From NCBI RefSeq assembly GCF_018402695.1, contig NZ_JAGYIM010000019.1:496001-560000 (forward strand): 64,000 bases of DNA, read 5' to 3'. This document shows positions 20,124-29,217 of the stretch, piece by piece. Under the pieces are notes generated by a model that searched no databases, was not told the DNA's origin, and saw only the letters and a list, made by a program, of their open reading frames with translations. Both the position numbers and the translations under genes were made by a program. Source of the DNA: Arsukibacterium sp. GTDB lineage: Bacteria; Pseudomonadota; Gammaproteobacteria; Enterobacterales; Alteromonadaceae. Numbering within the stretch: position 1 is the stretch's first letter; the number at the start of each line of letters is the position of its first letter.

Positions 20124-20948
20124 ATGTCTGAATTAAAAAGCATTATCGAAAATGCATTCGAGCTTCGTGCCGATATTACCCCGGGCTCTGTCACGGCTGA
20201 CGTTAAACAGGCCGTCCAACAGGCAATAGCATTGCTTGACAGCGGCCAGGCGCGGGTTGCCGAAAAAATTGCCGGCGAATGGGTGGTACACCAATGGCTG
20301 AAAAAAGCGGTGTTATTGTCGTTCCGGATTAACGATAACGCGGTAATGGACGGTGCTGAAAACCGGTTTTTCGATAAAGTACCGATGAAGTATGCCAATT
20401 ACACTGATGCCCAATTCCGCGCTGATGGCGTGCGGGTAGTGCCGCCAGCTGCCGCCCGCCAGGGCAGCTTTATTGGCAGAAACGTTGTATTAATGCCAAG
20501 TTACGTCAATATTGGTGCCTATGTTGGTGAGGGTACGATGGTAGATACCTGGGCAACAGTGGGCAGCTGTGCCCAAATTGGTAAAAACGTCCATTTATCT
20601 GGCGGTGTTGGCATCGGCGGTGTGTTAGAGCCTTTACAGGCAAACCCAACCATTATTGAAGATAACTGCTTTATCGGTGCCCGCTCTGAGGTGGTCGAGG
20701 GCGTCATCGTTGAAGAAGGCGCAGTATTATCGATGGGCGTATATATCAGCCAGAGCACCCGGATTTATGATCGGGAAACCGGTGAAATCAGCTATGGCCG
20801 GGTACCGGCAGGTGCGGTAGTTGTGCCCGGCACACTGCCGTCTAAAGATGGCAGTCACAGTTTATATGCCGCCATTATCGTTAAAAAAGTTGATGCCCAA
20901 ACCCGCGCTAAAGTCGGGATTAATGCGCTGCTACGCAGCGTAGAATAA
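20124..20948 (+). CDS. dapD: 2,3,4,5-tetrahydropyridine-2,6-dicarboxylate N-succinyltransferase
   Basis: Succinyl-CoA dependent step of lysine/diaminopimelate synthesis. 274 residues, identical in length to E. coli DapD. A helical N-terminal domain is followed by a left-handed beta helix of hexapeptide repeats (for example [20 protein letters not shown]) from about residue 100 to 230. 10 bp after glnD, likely co-transcribed, and closed by a strong terminator. Confidence 0.97.
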   Translation: MSELKSIIENAFELRADITPGSVTADVKQAVQQAIALLDSGQARVAEKIAGEWVVHQWLKKAVLLSFRINDNAVMDGAENRFFDKVPMKYANYTDAQFRADGVRVVPPAAARQGSFIGRNVVLMPSYVNIGAYVGEGTMVDTWATVGSCAQIGKNVHLSGGVGIGGVLEPLQANPTIIEDNCFIGARSEVVEGVIVEEGAVLSMGVYISQSTRIYDRETGEISYGRVPAGAVVVPGTLPSKDGSHSLYAAIIVKKVDAQTRAKVGINALLRSVE

Positions 20949-20982
20949 CGCTGTACACGATAACAACGCCCGCAACACATGC

Positions 20983-21008
20983 AAAAGGCAGCGTAAGCTG
21001 CCTTTTTT
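20983..21008 (+). terminator. Rho-independent terminator after dapD
   Basis: AAAAGGCAGC-GTAA-GCTGCCTTTTTT; also has an A run on the other side, so it may serve the convergent small gene at 21050. Confidence 0.88.
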
Positions 21009-21049
21009 GATCGCAACAATTTAATACTGCTATTTTGCCAAATTGATAC

Positions 21050-21244
21050 TTAACCAAAAATCATCAGTACTGTAAAGCCAACCAGCCCGGCAACAGCAAA
21101 AATGCTGTACTCGAGCCGCTTTTCAAAGCGCTTTTCGGCACCCTCGTCAGCCGGCACCAGCAGTGCCGAAATCAGACAGGTTAACCCTGTCAGTAAAAAA
21201 AGTGTGGTTAAACCAAATACCAGTGCCGAGCCTAACATTGCCAT
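21050..21244 (-). CDS. Small membrane protein, unknown function
   Basis: 64 residues from the ATG at 21244, which has AAGG about 7 bp upstream; the frame runs on to a TTG at 21268. Two hydrophobic segments (about residues 3-28 and 44-63) are separated by a charged loop (PADEGAEKRFEKRLEYS), giving a hairpin-like inner-membrane protein. I do not recognise the family. It converges on dapD and is isolated from other minus-strand genes. Confidence 0.6.
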   Translation of the reverse strand: MAMLGSALVFGLTTLFLLTGLTCLISALLVPADEGAEKRFEKRLEYSIFAVAGLVGFTVLMIFG

Positions 21245-21521
21245 TTTCACCCTTAATTTATCAGCCAACTATTACTCAAACTATCACCCACATATCAGCC
21301 AACAACCAACTATCAGCCAAGCTATTGTGCCGCCACGCGACCAAAAACAGCGCGCATTCTAGCATAAAAAACCAGCGGTTAGACCAGCAGTCTTTCTCCG
21401 CATTATTATTGACGGTCCGGCCATTATATTCTGTTACGAAATAAACCGATCATTCAGCGCTAATTCGCTGACAACCTCTTATACTGCCTGCAGTAGATTT
21501 TGTATTTAAACTGGAGAAAAA

Positions 21522-22283
21522 ATGCATTATTTCTTTCAGGGCGTGACTATAATGGCGAGCAAAGGATTAAAGCGCTTTGCCTTAATCCCCCTGCTGATTA
21601 ACTTATTGCTGTTCTCTGTGGCTTTTTATGTATTGCTGCAACAAGTCAGAGCCATGATAGAGGCAGTCCAACAGTACCTGCCAGCCTGGCTGCATTGGCT
21701 GGAGTACCTGCTTATTCCGCTTGGTGTGTTATCACTGGTCATCGGCCTCGCTTACAGTTTTACCATGGTTGCCAATTTTATTGCCGCTCCTTTTAATGGC
21801 CTGCTTAGTGAAAAAGTGGAAGCACATTTAACCGGCAAGCCACTACCCAACGTTGGCATCAGCGGCTTTGTTAAAGACATTCCCCGGATGCTTGGCCGTG
21901 AATGGCAGAAATTGAAATACTCGCTGCCACGGGCCATCCTGTTATTTGTGCTACTGCTGTTTATACCGGTAATAGGCCCGATCCTATGGTTTCTGTTCAC
22001 CAGCTGGTTAATGGCTATTCAGTATCTTGACTACCCTTTTGATAACCACAAAATTGACTTTGACACAATGCGGGCGCAGTTACGACGTCAGCCTGCCAGC
22101 AGTTATAGCTTTGGTATTATGGTAAACATTGCGTGTATGATACCGCTGTTTAACTTATTCGTTATGCCCATCGCTGTTTGTGGCGCTACCGCGATGTGGG
22201 TTGACAAACTGGCGCTGCAGAATGATCCAGAGCAGCAACGCCCTGGCCAGGCGCAGTACCGTAAACTGGATAAATACTGCTAA
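21522..22283 (+). CDS. cysZ: CysZ-like sulfate transporter (EI24 family)
   Basis: Inner-membrane protein of the CysZ/EI24 family; E. coli CysZ takes up sulfate for cysteine synthesis. 253 residues with about four long hydrophobic segments (19-42, 60-90, 140-165, 195-225). The N-terminus MHYFFQGVTIMASKGLKRFA resembles the CysZ start. GGAGAAAAA precedes the ATG. No cysteine synthesis gene is nearby, so the sulfate role is family-based inference. Confidence 0.85.
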   Translation: MHYFFQGVTIMASKGLKRFALIPLLINLLLFSVAFYVLLQQVRAMIEAVQQYLPAWLHWLEYLLIPLGVLSLVIGLAYSFTMVANFIAAPFNGLLSEKVEAHLTGKPLPNVGISGFVKDIPRMLGREWQKLKYSLPRAILLFVLLLFIPVIGPILWFLFTSWLMAIQYLDYPFDNHKIDFDTMRAQLRRQPASSYSFGIMVNIACMIPLFNLFVMPIAVCGATAMWVDKLALQNDPEQQRPGQAQYRKLDKYC

Positions 22284-22297
22284 GAGACCCCTTTGCC

Positions 22298-23590
22298 ATG
22301 AATGCATTTGATTTTGAGCTGGTTCAGAAATTTTTAATCGCGCTGCTGCTGGGGGCATTGGTCGGCATGGAGCGGGAAAAGCACCGGCGCAATGAGCAAC
22401 CTGGCAGCTTTGGTGGCTTACGTACCTTTATTCTGGTGGCACAAGCAGGTGCAGTGTCTGCCTGGTTATCGTTACATCTGCAATCACCCTGGTTGTTTAT
22501 CATGGTGGTCGTTATCGTTGGTATTGTCGCCAGCGTGGCATTTATTATGGAAAACCGGCGGCGCGCCGAATTCAGTGGCTTAACCAGCGAGATTAGCGCC
22601 ATTACTGTCTGCTTATTGGGCGGCGCCGTTATGTATGGCTATACCGAACTGGCCGTGATGCTGGGCATTCTAACTTCAGCCATTCTGACGTTTAAACAGC
22701 CACTGCACGGCCTGGTAGATAAAGTAGGCAATGATGACCTATATGCGATTATGAAGTTATTAATCGCCAGCTTTATTGTCCTGCCGTTACTGCCCAACGA
22801 GCCGGTTGACCCCTGGCAGGCATTAAACCTTTACCGTCTGTGGTTACTGGTAGTTTTGATTTCGGCGATGTCGCTACTGGGTTATGTGGCGGTGCGCTGG
22901 CTTGGGGAAGCACATGGCACTGTGGTGACCGGCATTACCGGCGGCCTGGCGTCTTCAACCGCAACCACCCTGAGCTTTGCCCGCAACAGCAAGGCCCTCG
23001 GCAACAACACCTCGGCTGACACTCAGGCAACCGGGATTCTGCTGGCCTGGCTGGTCATGTTTATCCGGGTGCTGGTCACTATTACCATTGTATTTAAACC
23101 GCTATTACCGTTACTGCTAATCCCGTTTGGGGCCATGGCGACCACCACAGCGGCATTGGCAGGGCTGTATTACTGGCGGGGCAGTAAACAGCAAATGGCC
23201 CGCCCGGAACAAAGTGAAGTGTCAGTCAAAAACCCTTTCAGCCTGATTGCGGCCATAAAATTCGGCCTGTTCTTTGCCGTTATCCTGCTGCTGGTAAAGT
23301 TTGTTCAGCTGTATACGCCCAACGAAACACTCTATTTATTGGCCGCAGTGGCAGGTCTGACCGATGTCGATGCGATTACCCTGTCCATGGCAGATTATGC
23401 CCGCTCCGCCACGGCAAGTCTTACCCTCGCGGCTGGAGCTGTCACCGTAGCCGCATTATCAAATACACTGGTTAAATGCGGCATGGTGGTATTTTTAGGC
23501 AGTAAGCCGCTGGCCCGAAGCCTGATTATTGCCACAGTGCTCATTTGTCTGACAGGCGGCATTAGTATTGCTTTACTCAGATTTTTTTAA
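22298..23590 (+). CDS. MgtC/SapB and DUF4010 domain membrane protein
   Basis: 430 residues, strongly hydrophobic with ten or more membrane segments. The N-terminal third (GALVGMEREKHRR then FGGLRTFILVA) is the MgtC/SapB module; the rest is the DUF4010 module (GITGGLASSTATTLSFA near 211-227 and GLTDVDAITLSMADYA near 355). Proteins of this build are widespread, but transport substrate and role are not established. Follows cysZ by 14 bp and overlaps the convergent yqcA end by 14 bp. Confidence 0.85.
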   Translation: MNAFDFELVQKFLIALLLGALVGMEREKHRRNEQPGSFGGLRTFILVAQAGAVSAWLSLHLQSPWLFIMVVVIVGIVASVAFIMENRRRAEFSGLTSEISAITVCLLGGAVMYGYTELAVMLGILTSAILTFKQPLHGLVDKVGNDDLYAIMKLLIASFIVLPLLPNEPVDPWQALNLYRLWLLVVLISAMSLLGYVAVRWLGEAHGTVVTGITGGLASSTATTLSFARNSKALGNNTSADTQATGILLAWLVMFIRVLVTITIVFKPLLPLLLIPFGAMATTTAALAGLYYWRGSKQQMARPEQSEVSVKNPFSLIAAIKFGLFFAVILLLVKFVQLYTPNETLYLLAAVAGLTDVDAITLSMADYARSATASLTLAAGAVTVAALSNTLVKCGMVVFLGSKPLARSLIIATVLICLTGGISIALLRFF

Positions 23591-24023
23591 GCTGTTGTTC
23601 CAACCAGGGTAAGGCCACACTTTCTGGCTCCAATGTTTCGCAGGCGTCAATCCGCAGCATTGGCGCCAGCTCAGTGCCCTGAATTTCCATCAGCAGTTCA
23701 CGCAGCTGTTCTCCGGCACCACAAAAGGTATCGTAGCTGCTATCTCCCAGCGCGATCACCGCAAAGTGTTTGCCGGTTAGCAGTGGAAAGCGATTTTTAA
23801 CGTCAAGGTAGAATGGCAATAAATTATCAGGGATATCGCCCTGGCCTGTGGTGGACGTGATAACCAGCCACAGCTGTGGATCAAATGTCAGTACGTCATC
23901 CAACACCGGCTCTTCGTATAACATCAGCTCATGGCCCATACCAACTAGCAGTGCCTGCGCCTGCTCAGCAACATACTGAGCGCCACCGTAAACAGAACCC
24001 ACAATCAGGGCTATTTTTGCCAT
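23577..24023 (-). CDS. yqcA: Flavodoxin-family protein YqcA
   Basis: 148-residue flavodoxin-like protein that should bind FMN: phosphate loop GSVYGGAQYVAE (residues 8-19), ITSTTGQGDIPDNL (55-68) and ALGDSSYDTFCGAG (90-103). It resembles MioC too, but the neighbours decide: yqcC-truC-yqcA is the E. coli order. Overlaps truC by 13 bp. Electron-transfer partner unknown. Confidence 0.88.
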   Translation of the reverse strand: MAKIALIVGSVYGGAQYVAEQAQALLVGMGHELMLYEEPVLDDVLTFDPQLWLVITSTTGQGDIPDNLLPFYLDVKNRFPLLTGKHFAVIALGDSSYDTFCGAGEQLRELLMEIQGTELAPMLRIDACETLEPESVALPWLEQQLKKI

Positions 24024-24816
24024 TTTTCCTCCAGAAAGTGCGCAGCAAATTGCTGCTGATAGTAACCTTCAGCAACCGGCCAACCAAAGTGGTCAAACAG
24101 CGGCTCAAGTTCGTTCAGACCCGCGGAAAATTGTAAAGTTTCCCCCGTTACCGGATGGGGTAACTGCAGTTGCTTTGCTACTAAAAGCAAACGTCGGCAG
24201 TTAAGATGCTGTTTAAATAACGCATTATGCTTGCCGTCGCCATGGCTGGTATCACCAACAATCGGATAGCGTAAGTGAGCCAGATGCCTTCTCAGTTGAT
24301 GTTTACGGCCGGTTAGCGGCTGTAACGCTACCAATGAATAACGGGCTGTCGGGTATTTACTGACCGGAACAGGCAACTCCACCTGTTGCAACGGCTGATA
24401 GCGGGTGACAGCCTGTTGCGGCGCTTTATCGGTGCGGCTGAACTTATCGGCAATTTTGTCCAGTTGCTCTTTTAGCGGGTAATCCAACTGGCCGCCTGCC
24501 GGCAAAAACCACGCACGACCGCCAGATAATATTTATGCCATTGTTGGTGTTCTTGCTGCTGGCCAAGCAATCTCGCTACGTCACTGGACAGGGCAAACAA
24601 CAATACCCCGGACGTAGGCCGATCCAGCCGGTGCACCGGAAATACATGCTGCCCCAGCATATCGCGCAACGTCTGCATCACAAATACCGTTTCGTGTTTA
24701 TCCAGAAAGGAGCGATGAACCAGCATACCACTGGGCTTATCCACCGCCACGATATGCTGGTCCTGATACAGGATTTTCAGCGGTGCAGTCAGTTCAAAGG
24801 GTCGGGCTGAACTCAT
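24011..24816 (-). pseudogene. truC: tRNA pseudouridine synthase C, one-base frameshift
   Basis: TruC makes pseudouridine 65 in some tRNAs. The coding sequence is split between two frames. The 5' part (24816 to about 24509) holds KPSGMLVHR and the catalytic HRLDRPTSGVLLFA segment and ends ...YYLAVVRGF. The 3' part (about 24508 to 24011) continues LPAGGQLDYPLKEQLDKIAD and holds GRKHQLRRHLAHLRYPIVGD. Alignment to the family shows one missing T in the run of five Ts at 24508-24504 (minus strand); six would restore GF-LPAGG. Both halves are otherwise well conserved, so a sequencing error in the homopolymer or a very recent mutation is likely. Starts inside the yqcC stop. Confidence 0.9.
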
Positions 24817-25133
24817 AACGCATCCGTCAGAGTGATATCAAGGCGTTTAATCAGCAGTAACAACGGTTCTATGCTGGCGCCCTCACCTTTAAACGCTTCT
24901 TCAGCATAGGGCAGCACACTGACTTTAGCGGGCAGTGGCTGCCGGCTTTGCAACAATTGCCTCAGCTTTGGTAAAAATACAAACTGCAACCATTGCTCAA
25001 GTCTCAAGGTATCACAGCAAAAAGGCAAATTACTGGCCAAAGCGCTGTCGCAAGGAGGTTCTGCACTCCATAACTGCTGTTGCTTTAACTCAGTTTCAAG
25101 TTGGTTAAGTAAGGCTTTTACCGTATCTGACAT
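24813..25133 (-). CDS. yqcC: YqcC family protein (DUF446)
   Basis: 106 residues, helical. PFCCDTLRLEQWLQFVFLP and QPLPAKVSVLPYAEEAF are the family-typical segments. Function unknown. Overlaps the truC start by 4 bp; yqcC-truC-yqcA form one operon, with syd and queF close by, the same neighbourhood as in E. coli. Confidence 0.9.
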   Translation of the reverse strand: MSDTVKALLNQLETELKQQQLWSAEPPCDSALASNLPFCCDTLRLEQWLQFVFLPKLRQLLQSRQPLPAKVSVLPYAEEAFKGEGASIEPLLLLIKRLDITLTDAL

Positions 25134-25242
25134 AACGTCCTCATTCTAAGGTTTGCAGTTTACCACAAGCTTTAACACCAGCCAGCTCTTGTAAAAGCGC
25201 AATTTCGCCAGCATTATCAGCCAATAGTTTCAGGAGTGTGTT

Positions 25243-25539
25243 ATGGGTCCCGTTTTACTTTTGCTGTTAATCAGCACTATTTGTTATTTGTTCTGGATGC
25301 AGCGTAAGCAGGACGAGCGCGCAAGACTGTTGGCAAAACAGCTTTGTCAGCAGCAACAGCTGCAAATGCTGGATTGTGGCCGCAATGGCCACAGCTTGCG
25401 AAAAATGAATGGGCGGCTGCGCTTTATAACCCAGTATCAGGTTGACTTCAGTGCCGATGGTGAGAGTCGTTATCCGGCAGAGCTGTTATTAAATGGTATG
25501 CGACTGGCTGCGTTTAACTTACCGACCCACCGGATCTAA
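25243..25539 (+). CDS. DUF3301 family membrane-anchored protein
   Basis: 98 residues. One N-terminal membrane segment (about 2-18), then a charged Gln-rich helix and the conserved-looking GRNGHSLRKMNGRLRF. AGGAG precedes the ATG. I recognise the DUF3301 family of proteobacteria; function unknown. Its end overlaps the convergent DUF962 gene by 4 bp. Confidence 0.8.
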   Translation: MGPVLLLLLISTICYLFWMQRKQDERARLLAKQLCQQQQLQMLDCGRNGHSLRKMNGRLRFITQYQVDFSADGESRYPAELLLNGMRLAAFNLPTHRI

Positions 25540-25853
25540 CCCGGTGGCATTTTATGTTTAAGCTGACCGGTTAAAAAGTCTTTCAGCATCACCCAGTCGG
25601 CCGCCAGGCTGTAAAACGGGTATTTAAACGTAGCGGGTTTGTTATGTTCAAACAGAAAATGACCCAGCCAGGCAAAGCCGTAGCCAATAACAGGCAGCAA
25701 CCATAACCAGCGCCATTGCTGGGTAAACAGCGTAAACAACAGCACGCCGATAACCAGGCTACTGCCCACGTAATGCAGTGAGCGACAAACCGGATGGCGA
25801 TGCTCACTGAGGTAATAAGGGTAGAATTCCTGAAAGCTGTTAAAGCGTGCCAT
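25536..25853 (-). CDS. DUF962 / Mpo1-like membrane protein
   Basis: 105 residues. EHRHPVCRSLHYVGSSLV and FAWLGHFLFEHNKPATFKYP carry the paired histidines typical of DUF962; two to three membrane segments (about 28-46, 50-66). Yeast Mpo1 of this superfamily is a dioxygenase in 2-hydroxy fatty acid oxidation; whether bacterial members do the same is not known. Lies 17 bp after the GNAT gene. Confidence 0.85.
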   Translation of the reverse strand: MARFNSFQEFYPYYLSEHRHPVCRSLHYVGSSLVIGVLLFTLFTQQWRWLWLLPVIGYGFAWLGHFLFEHNKPATFKYPFYSLAADWVMLKDFLTGQLKHKMPPG

Positions 25854-25870
25854 CCCGCCGGTTCTCCGTG

Positions 25871-26527
25871 TTATGCAGGTACTGCCTGATTTTGGCGGGG
25901 CCGGAACATCAGACTGCCACTGACCGTACCAAAAGCAAGCTCGGTTACCTTCTGATACTTATCGTCAGCAAAAAAAGGCTGATATTTTGCCAGGGTCACA
26001 AAGACACCAATGCCGCTTGAGCTGGTATCTTCATCCACAATGCTGTCCACCGCGTGGATCAGATAGTGACCAAGACCAAGATGTTGGTATTTAGGCGACA
26101 CCGCGATAAACGCCAGCATATGATAACGATCAAAGGGCATGGCGGCATGGATCCGTTGCTCTTTTTCCAGCATTTGCCGGGTAGAAACAAAACCAGCTGT
26201 TAATAACATTTTCAGGCGCCAGTGCCAGAGCCTGTTGCTACCAATACCGGAATCCGGGCCAACCACGCAGGCCACACCCAGTAACTGTTCGCCATGAAAC
26301 AAGCCTACCAGTGGCTGTTGTGCCTGCCAGAATGTATTGAGCTCCTCGCGGATGGCGGAGCGCAGACGTTGTTCATAATCTGGCGTATCACCACGGAAAA
26401 TGGTTACAAAAAGCGGATCGTCATGGTAAGACTGATACAAAAGTGATGCAGCCAGTTTTAGTTCTTCACCGTTTAGCAAAGCCGCTTTTAACTGCTCCGG
26501 ATTGAAGGTATTCAGTATTGCCGTCAT
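25871..26527 (-). CDS. GNAT-family N-acetyltransferase
   Basis: 218 residues from the ATG at 26527 (a GTG one codon earlier is also possible). The acetyl-CoA binding motif A is LAFIAVSPKYQHLGLGHYLI (about residues 138-157; Q-x-x-G-x-G/L pattern). GVFVTLAKYQPFFADDKYQK fits the C-terminal part. Substrate cannot be inferred. Probably co-transcribed with the DUF962 gene. Confidence 0.8.
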   Translation of the reverse strand: MTAILNTFNPEQLKAALLNGEELKLAASLLYQSYHDDPLFVTIFRGDTPDYEQRLRSAIREELNTFWQAQQPLVGLFHGEQLLGVACVVGPDSGIGSNRLWHWRLKMLLTAGFVSTRQMLEKEQRIHAAMPFDRYHMLAFIAVSPKYQHLGLGHYLIHAVDSIVDEDTSSSGIGVFVTLAKYQPFFADDKYQKVTELAFGTVSGSLMFRPRQNQAVPA

Positions 26528-26696
26528 CACTTTTCTCTTATTGTTGTTTTTTCAACCACAATAGCAGCCGCCTCAGCCGTTGCCAAGTGCCTTTTCAGAC
26601 TCTGCTACACTGTCTGTTAGGTTTTTCAGCCACCGCTGTCTATGCTTATAATTAATCGCAGCATTTCATTGCAACGGGATAGATAAGGAGAGACAA

Positions 26697-26924
26697 ATGG
26701 ACACATCGCAGCACAATATGAGCAATTTATTTATGCAATTGGGCCTGGACAACGAACCCGAAGCCATTAAACGCTTTATCGGCCGGCATAAGCTGCCTGC
26801 AGAGGTTGCCCTGGCTGATGCTCCGTTCTGGAATCAGGCTCAGGCCAGTTTTATCCGGGAGTCGCTTAAAGAAGATGCCGACTGGGCGGAAATCATAGAT
26901 GAGCTTAATACCCAGCTGCGCTAA
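26697..26924 (+). CDS. DUF2789 family protein
   Basis: 75 residues, acidic and helical: SNLFMQLGLDNEPEAIKRFI followed by FWNQAQASFIRESLKEDADW, the pattern of DUF2789. AAGGAG precedes the ATG. A stand-alone gene with no known function. Confidence 0.85.
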   Translation: MDTSQHNMSNLFMQLGLDNEPEAIKRFIGRHKLPAEVALADAPFWNQAQASFIRESLKEDADWAEIIDELNTQLR

Positions 26925-26968
26925 ATAACTGTCAGCGGCAGCCGGGCAGGATATGCATTTCAGGCTGA

Positions 26969-27337
26969 TTACAATTGCTGGTAGGCCTTCTCACCCCAAC
27001 TATGCAGCTGACTGTTGATAAACACCAAGGGCGTGCATTCGTCTTTGGTGGTTTTGCCATCGCTGCGCTTATGTTGGGTACGATAAAACAATACCTGTAC
27101 CTGCTGCTCATCTTTTACCAGAAATTCAGTAAAGTCAGGATTGCCTAAAAGCGATATCACATCGCTAAATGCCATACCGGGTTGAAACTGATTAATCTGA
27201 TTAAGATTGTCCCGTTGAGTTTTCCGCCACTCGTTGTCAGTACCATCTGAACCTTCGTAATCTTTATCGCCAATCGCCACAACACAACCAGTTAGTAAGC
27301 CGGCTAAAGCCAGCAAGCTCAGGGTTCTGATTATCAT
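26969..27337 (-). CDS. DUF3192 family lipoprotein
   Basis: 122 residues. Signal peptide with lipobox LLTGC (Cys18), so probably a lipoprotein. The mature part has an SmpA/BamE-like pattern: RDNLNQINQFQPGMAFSDV, LLGNPDFTEF, then QVLFYRTQHKRSDGKTTKDE and a single conserved cysteine before PLVFI. A paralogue is encoded at 34242-34643. Function unknown. Confidence 0.85.
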   Translation of the reverse strand: MIIRTLSLLALAGLLTGCVVAIGDKDYEGSDGTDNEWRKTQRDNLNQINQFQPGMAFSDVISLLGNPDFTEFLVKDEQQVQVLFYRTQHKRSDGKTTKDECTPLVFINSQLHSWGEKAYQQL

Positions 27338-27546
27338 CTTATTACTCCGTTAGTTTTTATTTTCTATTGCTTTTCAATTCTGTTTGTTTTGCACAGGCTC
27401 AATTTGCCGATACATTATCAAATTTAGCAAATTCAATACCAACTTTATTTATGATTAATATCAACTAATTAGCAAGACAGCACTATCTATCAACTTAGCC
27501 TGATGCTAAATTTAACCAAATAATAGTCAAAACTGAGCAACAAATA

Positions 27547-27840
27547 ATGAGTTCGACAATCGATCTGTTAAATCAGACTGCGGCCCGGTTACGTCAGGAA
27601 GGTAAAACGCCCAGCCTGGCATTGTTTAAAGCTCGCCTCAGTGGTCAATTAACCGCGCCGGCGCTGTTTGCGGCCTATCAGCATTGGCGCCAGCAAGCGC
27701 CTGCAGATGTTGAACTGCAGGTGGCAGAGACAACACCCGACAGCGCCGGCCCTGCTGATATAGCAAGCCAACTGCAACGAATTGAAAGCAAACTGGACCG
27801 AATGCTCGCCCTGCTGGAACAACAAAATGTATCTGGCTGA
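27547..27840 (+). CDS. Hypothetical protein, helical, upstream of DUF2310 gene
   Basis: 97 residues. N-terminal segment LLNQTAARLRQEGKTPSLAL resembles helix-turn-helix-like starts of small plasmid/replication-associated proteins; a Pro/Ala-rich linker follows and then an amphipathic helix (SQLQRIESKLDRMLALLEQ) that could form a coiled coil. Not recognised. Its last 14 bp overlap the next gene, so the pair is translationally coupled. Confidence 0.7.
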   Translation: MSSTIDLLNQTAARLRQEGKTPSLALFKARLSGQLTAPALFAAYQHWRQQAPADVELQVAETTPDSAGPADIASQLQRIESKLDRMLALLEQQNVSG

Positions 27841-28603
27841 ATTAACTTATAAAGTTATCGAAGACACCAGTTTCAGCCGCGCCGAAGCGGCAATTCGAGC
27901 GTATACCGAAGCATTGATTTTTAACGGCAATGTGCTTGGCCGGGAATTCCCCACTGCCTGGCAGCAGGATAGGTTTAGCAGCCGGCTGGTTATTCCAACA
28001 GACAATGCTCTGCACAAAAGTCATTTAAGCGCCAGAGCGCTGCAGGCAGAACAACAGTTAATAACCGCAGGCCTGGCGTATCCGCAATTCGAGGTACTTG
28101 GGATGGATGTTATGTCGCAGCATACCAGCAATAGCCCGGTTGCAGGGTCAGTATTATTTACGACCTTCAGCGATAACTGTTCGCCACTGCGTAACCTGGC
28201 CGATCTGGCACCGCTGCCCCTGTATCAGTTACAGCCAGGCTCAGGCGTCGACCATGAAGGCCTGATCCGCTGGCAAATACAGTTTCAGGCGCTGGATGAA
28301 GTGCAGCAACAGCAAAACCGCGTTTTAGCCAAAACGGCAGAAAACAGCTTGCAGCAATACCATAGCAAGCTGAACCAGCAGGGGCGCCAACTGGCACGCC
28401 GTATCAGCCAGCAGAATAACCTGCCCGTCTATTATGCGTTATACAGTGGCAGCAGTAAAAACTGTGCCGCCGAGGCGACAAAGCCCTGCCCAGGCTGTGG
28501 CGGCAACTGGCGTTTGGCTAAACCCCTGCTGGCATTGTTTGATTTTAAATGTGATAACTGCCTATTGCTTAGCAATATTGCCTGGGAATGTCAGACCCCC
28601 TGA
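27827..28603 (+). CDS. Zn-ribbon protein, DUF2310 family
   Basis: 258 residues from the ATG at 27827 (the frame opens at 27782, but that part lies inside the previous gene). The family is annotated as zinc-ribbon and possibly nucleic-acid binding. The C-terminus carries the two metal pairs CPGCGG and CDNC, about 25 residues apart. A Gln-rich helical region (DEVQQQQNRVLAKTAENS) precedes it. Converges with syd, overlapping by 13 bp. Confidence 0.82.
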   Translation: MYLAELTYKVIEDTSFSRAEAAIRAYTEALIFNGNVLGREFPTAWQQDRFSSRLVIPTDNALHKSHLSARALQAEQQLITAGLAYPQFEVLGMDVMSQHTSNSPVAGSVLFTTFSDNCSPLRNLADLAPLPLYQLQPGSGVDHEGLIRWQIQFQALDEVQQQQNRVLAKTAENSLQQYHSKLNQQGRQLARRISQQNNLPVYYALYSGSSKNCAAEATKPCPGCGGNWRLAKPLLALFDFKCDNCLLLSNIAWECQTP

Positions 28604-29154
28604 TAGGCGGCAGGGCTTAGCTGCCTGAAAAAGTCCGCTAATGAATCGGCCAGCTTCTCACCGACATCTTTGCCCACTGTTTCCAGATAAACCTCACCGC
28701 TCTGGTTTAATATCGAAAGCACAATGCTGTCATCGTCGGTTAATGCAAAGAAGATCGTCTCTGGTTGCTTCAATCGTCGTTTCATTAAAATGTGACCAAT
28801 GATATTTTCCTGCAACCGGGCCAGATCTGCCTGATCCCAGACCATTAATAATTGCAGGGGCCCGCGACTATGGCTGGCAGCTAATCCGGCACCATAATAT
28901 AAACTGTAAAACTGCTTAATGTCCGGGTGCAACTCAAGCTCCAGTGCCTGCTCGACATTGCTGAAGTCTGCAGCCGGCTGCTGTCTGACCGGTTGCCAAC
29001 TAACTGTATTATCATCCAACACGGCCAGCTGGCCAGGTGCGGGCGTGGCAGGATCAGCGGCCCACGCCTGCAATGTCAGGTTATGTTGCTGGTACCACGC
29101 TAAAGTCTGGGCAATAAAATTCTGATAGCTTTCTGCTAATGACAACACGGACAC
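28591..29154 (-). CDS. syd: SecY-interacting protein Syd
   Basis: 187 residues (E. coli 181). Cytosolic protein that binds SecY and is proposed to check SecYEG assembly. Family segments: FYSLYYGAGLAASHSRGPLQ, LMVWDQADLARLQENIIGHI and FALTDDDSIVLSI. Divergent from queF, exactly the E. coli arrangement. Confidence 0.95.
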   Translation of the reverse strand: MSVLSLAESYQNFIAQTLAWYQQHNLTLQAWAADPATPAPGQLAVLDDNTVSWQPVRQQPAADFSNVEQALELELHPDIKQFYSLYYGAGLAASHSRGPLQLLMVWDQADLARLQENIIGHILMKRRLKQPETIFFALTDDDSIVLSILNQSGEVYLETVGKDVGEKLADSLADFFRQLSPAAYQGV

Positions 29155-29217
29155 CCTCTCTACTCTGACATGAAGTTATGCTAAGATCGGGCGCATTCTA
29201 ACCGGAATAGTAGCCAG

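Noticed and set aside
24500-24510. Programmed frameshift in truC as the main explanation
   Set aside because: TruC is not known to use recoding, and only a short U run is present; error or recent mutation is simpler. Kept as a testable alternative.
24011-24816. Two separate genes, one for each half of truC
   Set aside because: Joined by one inserted base the halves form one complete TruC; neither half alone has the full domain.
27782-27826. 15-residue N-terminal extension of the DUF2310 protein
   Set aside because: It lies within the preceding gene, and a good start coupled to that gene's end is at 27827.
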